From NCBI GenBank assembly GCA_052389435.1, contig JBQTIB010000036.1, forward strand, positions 1 to 16,729: a stretch of DNA of 16,729 nt. The letters are read 5' to 3'. Both the position numbers and the translations under genes were made by a program. Each line of letters opens with the position of its first letter. Position 1 is the first letter of the stretch. Below the pieces are notes generated by a model. That model saw only the letters and a list, made by a program, of their open reading frames with translations, did no database searches and was not told the origin of the DNA. Shown piece by piece: positions 14,291-16,729 of the stretch. The DNA is from JBQTKD01 sp052389435. GTDB taxonomy: Bacteria; Actinomycetota; Actinomycetes; Sporichthyales; Sporichthyaceae.

Positions 14291-16254
14291 GACCGCCGCC
14301 CCTCGACCGGCTCGGGCAGACCGGCGGTGCCGGTCGGCGCGAACGGCGTCGGGGCGGCGATCGAGACAACCTCGCCGGATGCTGCCGCCCCGGCCGGCGC
14401 GGGGGCGTCCGCGGCGGGGGGGTGTGCCGGAACGGGGGCGTCCGTCCGGGGCTTGGCAATCCGGCGAGTGCTGGTGGGCTCCTTCGACGTGCGAGGAGCG
14501 ACGACGACCTCCGGGGTCGCCTGAGGGTGCGTCACCTGTCCGGTGAACGCCTGGCTTTCGACGCCGGCCATGAACGCCGCCGCCTCTTCGAGCAGGGCGG
14601 CGGCCTCGTCCAGCAGGGCCTCCGAAACGGCCGGTTCGACCGTGGCGGGCCGAGCCGCCACGGACTGGGCCGGACGGCGGGTGCGCTTCGGCTTGGCCGG
14701 AGTCTGCGGCGCGGACGAGCACGTCTCGGTCGAGGCCGTCTCGGTCGAGGCCGCCGTCGCCGAAGGCCCCTTCCGCGAAGCCGCCTTGGTCGAGGCCGCC
14801 TTGGTCGAGGCCGTTGCGGCCGGCGCGGGCCTGCGGGAGCGCGGCGCCTTCGGGGCGGGTTCGGCGAGGGCCGGCTCGGACGCGAGCTCGAGCTCGTCGG
14901 GAGCGCAGACCGGTGCGGCCGGTGCGGCCTCGGCCGCGGTCGCGGCCGTCCGCTCCGCCGCCGGCGCGGCCTGGACGGCCCAGTGCCCGAAGCGTTGGAT
15001 CTCCGCGGTGGGGCAGTCGTCGTAGGCGCTCGAGGTCGAGCCGGAATCCGGGAGGTCGGCGGGGCGCTCGTCGACGATTGCGAGCTGGTCCACGACGGCG
15101 TGCGCGGCGGCAACCATCGCCGCGACGGTCGCCTCGGAGACCACCGAGCGGGCGATGCGTTCGCCGGCTCGCAGCTTCGGGTCGTGGGCGACCTCGACGA
15201 TCGCAGCGGTCCGGGCGAAGCGTGCGAGAGCGTCGGCCCGTATCGGGGCCTCCACCCGGGCGGTGGCCGCGGTCAGCACGGTGACCGCCCGCTCGACGAG
15301 GTCGGCCCGGCCGATCGCCTCGAGGTGGCGCAGCGTCCAGTCGGCGGAGGCCAGACCGTCGGCGTCGTAGCCGGTGGCCAGCACCAGGCAGTCGGCGGCG
15401 GCGGCCGCGGCCTGCCAGGCCTCGGAGCGGACGTTGTTGCCGGAGTCGAGCACCAGAATCCGGTAGTACCGACGCAGGACCGCGTGCAGACGGGCGAAGT
15501 CCTCGGTGGCGATCTGCGCCAGCGAGGCCGGGTCGTCGTCGGCGGCCAGGACGTCGAACAGGTCGTCCTGCGGACGCAGGTACCCGGCCAGTTCCCCCAT
15601 GCCGGCGCGGTGGGACTCGAACGCCTCCAGATCGGCGAGCAGATCGCGGACGGTGCGGTCCCCGCGGGAGTCCGAGCGCTGGGCCAGACCGCCGCGGGCT
15701 TCGTTGTTGTCCCAGGCCAGCACGTGACCGCCGCGCATCAGCGCGAGCGTGCCGGCGAGCATGAGGGTGAGCGGGGTCTTGCCCGAACCGCCCTTGGGGT
15801 TCGCGACGAGCACGGTCATCGGGCGCCGGAACGGCCGGCGCATGTCCTCGACGCGGACGAGGTCCGCGCCCGGAGCCGGCAGTTCGACCGCCGGGCCGGC
15901 GGCGCGGCGCATCCGGGCGGGGCCGAACCGACCCCGCCGGCGGATGCCGACGGACCCGGACGGAACCGCAGTCGCAGCAGCCGGGCGTTCCACGGCGCTC
16001 GGCGTCGGAGCGAGCACGCGCACGGCCGGAGCCACGATGTTCACCGGTGCGGGCGCCGGTGCCATCGGAGCGGTCGCGGCCGCGGCGGTCGAGGGCCGCA
16101 ACGGCGGCATCATCGGTGCCGACGCTGGACCCGTCGAGGCGGACGATGTCCCCTCCACACTCTGTCGGCGCTCGGCCGCAGAGTTCACGCGCGGATGGCT
16201 GCCTGCGTACGCGGCCCCCCGACCGCTCGCACGAGCAACAGCAAATCTGCGCAT
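14287..16254 (-). CDS. MinD/ParA-type ATPase with long low-complexity flanks
   Basis: The 655-residue product is the first in the secretion operon. Residues 1-145 are disordered, rich in Ala/Pro/Val. Residues about 146-385 form a ParA/MinD domain: deviant Walker A KGGSGKT (154-160), a WDNNEARGG motif at 181-189, and VLDSGNN as switch II. The last 250 residues are Ala/Pro/Glu/Lys-rich, with short Ser-Thr-Lys-Ala-Ala and Ser-Thr-Glu-Thr-Ala type repeats. By analogy with EspI-like and conjugation-linked ParA proteins, it may position or regulate the secretion machine. ATG 16254 was preferred to GTG 16260 because the G-run TGGGGGG then lies 6 nt upstream; for GTG 16260 it would abut the start codon. 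The stop overlaps the next ATG by 4 nt. Confidence 0.75.
   Translation of the reverse strand: MRRFAVARASGRGAAYAGSHPRVNSAAERRQSVEGTSSASTGPASAPMMPPLRPSTAAAATAPMAPAPAPVNIVAPAVRVLAPTPSAVERPAAATAVPSGSVGIRRRGRFGPARMRRAAGPAVELPAPGADLVRVEDMRRPFRRPMTVLVANPKGGSGKTPLTLMLAGTLALMRGGHVLAWDNNEARGGLAQRSDSRGDRTVRDLLADLEAFESHRAGMGELAGYLRPQDDLFDVLAADDDPASLAQIATEDFARLHAVLRRYYRILVLDSGNNVRSEAWQAAAAAADCLVLATGYDADGLASADWTLRHLEAIGRADLVERAVTVLTAATARVEAPIRADALARFARTAAIVEVAHDPKLRAGERIARSVVSEATVAAMVAAAHAVVDQLAIVDERPADLPDSGSTSSAYDDCPTAEIQRFGHWAVQAAPAAERTAATAAEAAPAAPVCAPDELELASEPALAEPAPKAPRSRRPAPAATASTKAASTKAASRKGPSATAASTETASTETCSSAPQTPAKPKRTRRPAQSVAARPATVEPAVSEALLDEAAALLEEAAAFMAGVESQAFTGQVTHPQATPEVVVAPRTSKEPTSTRRIAKPRTDAPVPAHPPAADAPAPAGAAASGEVVSIAAPTPFAPTGTAGLPEPVEGRRS
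14723..14812 (+). repeat. 15-bp repeats encoding the C-terminal tail of the MinD-like ATPase
   Basis: GTCTCGGTCGAGGCC occurs at 14723-14737 and 14738-14752, and GCCTTGGTCGAGGCC at 14783-14797 and 14798-14812. On the minus strand the units encode repeated A-S-T-E-T and A-S-T-K-A segments. Two charge-opposite repeat types (Glu versus Lys) lie side by side. Confidence 0.8.
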
Positions 16255-16282
16255 CTTCACCCCCCCAGGTGTTGACCCCGTG

Positions 16283-16299
16283 CGCTCGGTGACCGAGCG
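16283..16299. promoter_or_regulatory. Perfect 17-nt inverted repeat upstream of the secretion operon
   Basis: CGCTCGGT and ACCGAGCG pair perfectly around one central base, 28 nt upstream of the MinD-like start codon and between it and the candidate -10 box. It could be an operator for a dimeric regulator, a hairpin in the 5' leader, or a centromere-like site for a ParB-type partner. No such partner is in the window. Confidence 0.55.
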
Positions 16300-16322
16300 G
16301 AGCCGTTGAATGACGCAATGTC

Positions 16323-16352
16323 AGGCTAGGTAACCCTTTCCTCGGCTCGCAA
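16323..16352 (-). promoter_or_regulatory. Candidate promoter of the secretion operon
   Basis: Reading the minus strand, TTGCGA (16352-16347) is followed after 18 nt by TAGCCT (16328-16323). Transcription would then start near 16316 and give a leader of about 60 nt that contains the 17-nt inverted repeat. The plus-strand sequence at 16321-16339 also has a faint likeness to an iron box (12 of 19), which I do not call. Confidence 0.3.
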
Positions 16353-16447
16353 CGGGGCATTGGGTCGCATTGCGCCGCCCATCGGTTGGGATCGGGTCAT
16401 CTGCGTCAAGCCGGGGCAAATCGGACGCCGACCTGGGGTCGCGACAC

Positions 16448-16471
16448 CTCGTCGCAACACTCGTCACAACA
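16448..16471. repeat. 12-bp tandem direct repeat
   Basis: CTCGTCGCAACA (16448-16459) is followed at once by CTCGTCACAACA (16460-16471), with one mismatch. It lies in non-coding DNA about 195 nt upstream of the MinD-like gene and could be a pair of protein-binding iterons. Confidence 0.6.
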
Positions 16472-16589
16472 GACTCAGTGCGTCTCCGTAACCTCGGCGG
16501 TGCACGGCGCCGCCGCCCCCGGCCCTCGAGGCGCCCCGTCGTCCGCCTGCAGGAATCTGCCCAGGTCAGCGCCTCGCGGCGCAGCCGTC

Positions 16590-16609
16590 CCGGGGGTCGC
16601 GACCCCCGG
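16590..16609. promoter_or_regulatory. Perfect 20-bp palindrome
   Basis: CCGGGGG on the left and CCCCCGG on the right flank a TCGCGA centre with no mismatch. The core GGGGTCGCGAC also occurs at 16435-16445. It may be an operator or, as an RNA hairpin without a loop, part of a terminator from beyond the window. Confidence 0.6.
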
Positions 16610-16729
16610 CGCGTTCCGACCCATGTCGCAAGGGCCCCCGGCGGCCGGTTTCGTCAGGCGCTTCCCCACGATTGCCCACCGGTCCGCAAGGGCGCATGGG
16701 GCCTCCCGCCGCCGGCGACGCGAATCGCC

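Larger units (their letters stand above)
16255..16729. other. 475-nt region without a convincing gene
   Basis: No reading frame here shows codon bias or a recognisable protein. The region carries the candidate promoter and inverted repeat of the minus-strand operon, the 12-bp tandem repeat and the 20-bp palindrome. Base use is a little less GC-rich and has more A/T-containing runs from 16300 to 16500 than the flanking genes, as expected for control DNA. The last 120 nt show nothing I can interpret. Confidence 0.6.

Noticed and set aside
8437..16254. Type VII (ESX) secretion locus, suggested by the EspI-like MinD protein
   Set aside because: No WXG100 proteins, EccC, EccD or mycosin are present; the membrane proteins fit a T4SS-like set better.
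14422..16275. 617-codon plus-strand open frame opposite the MinD-like gene
   Set aside because: Arg/Gly-rich shadow; the minus strand carries the KGGSGKT and DSGNN motifs and the coupled starts.
16321..16339. Iron box overlapping the secretion operon promoter
   Set aside because: 12 of 19 matches, but the match is asymmetric, it overlaps the proposed -10 box, and nothing links this operon to iron.
16475..16669. 64-codon minus-strand reading frame
   Set aside because: Composition is Gly/Ala/Pro with no recognisable motif, it spans the 20-bp palindrome, and there is no clear ribosome-binding site.

Overview
The window is very GC-rich. Its third-codon bias, GTG starts and frequent 4-nt stop/start overlaps, together with HtaA-, HmuT- and SCO6880-like proteins, point to an actinobacterium (order Actinomycetes sensu lato). 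No rRNA, tRNA, CRISPR array, complete insertion sequence or relaxase was seen. All family assignments are from reading the proteins, not from a search.

Region 1 (1-6993, plus strand) looks like a cell-surface haem acquisition locus. It encodes a secreted HtaA-like protein with a WxL-type C-terminal domain (121-1500) and a DUF916/WxL-interacting-type membrane-anchored protein (1655-2797). A second secreted protein with a WxL-type C-terminus follows (2836-4005). After a decayed Rpn/PDDEXK-type gene remnant (about 4064-4510) come a HmuT-like haem-binding lipoprotein (4709-5794) and a FecCD/HmuU permease (5791-6993). The proposed logic is that haem is captured on the wall by HtaA held through WxL/WxLIP contacts, then passed to HmuT and imported by HmuU. 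The ATPase HmuV is not in the window.

Region 2 (6994-8409, plus strand) is a small accessory insert. Three 13-bp repeats spaced exactly 22 bp apart (7092-7148) lie just upstream of an AAA_14/DUF4143 ATPase with a PDDEXK-like C-terminus (7171-8409). The repeats may be an operator array or the relic of an IS21-like multi-repeat end.

Region 3 (8437-16254, minus strand) is one tightly coupled operon for a type IV secretion-like machine. In transcription order it encodes a MinD/ParA-type ATPase with long low-complexity flanks and a small protein with a degenerate P-loop (DUF6668-like). These are followed by a two-helix VirB2-like protein, a VirB8/TcpC-like bitopic protein, a six-helix VirB6/TrbL-like protein, a SCO6880-family (VirB3/VirB4-N-like) protein and a VirB4/HerA-type ATPase. 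All six junctions are exact 4-nt ATGA or GTGA overlaps. No relaxase or coupling protein is visible, so conjugation cannot be claimed.

Region 4 (16255-16729) has no convincing gene. It holds a candidate promoter for the secretion operon, a perfect 17-nt inverted repeat just upstream of the first gene, a 12-bp tandem repeat and a perfect 20-bp palindrome.
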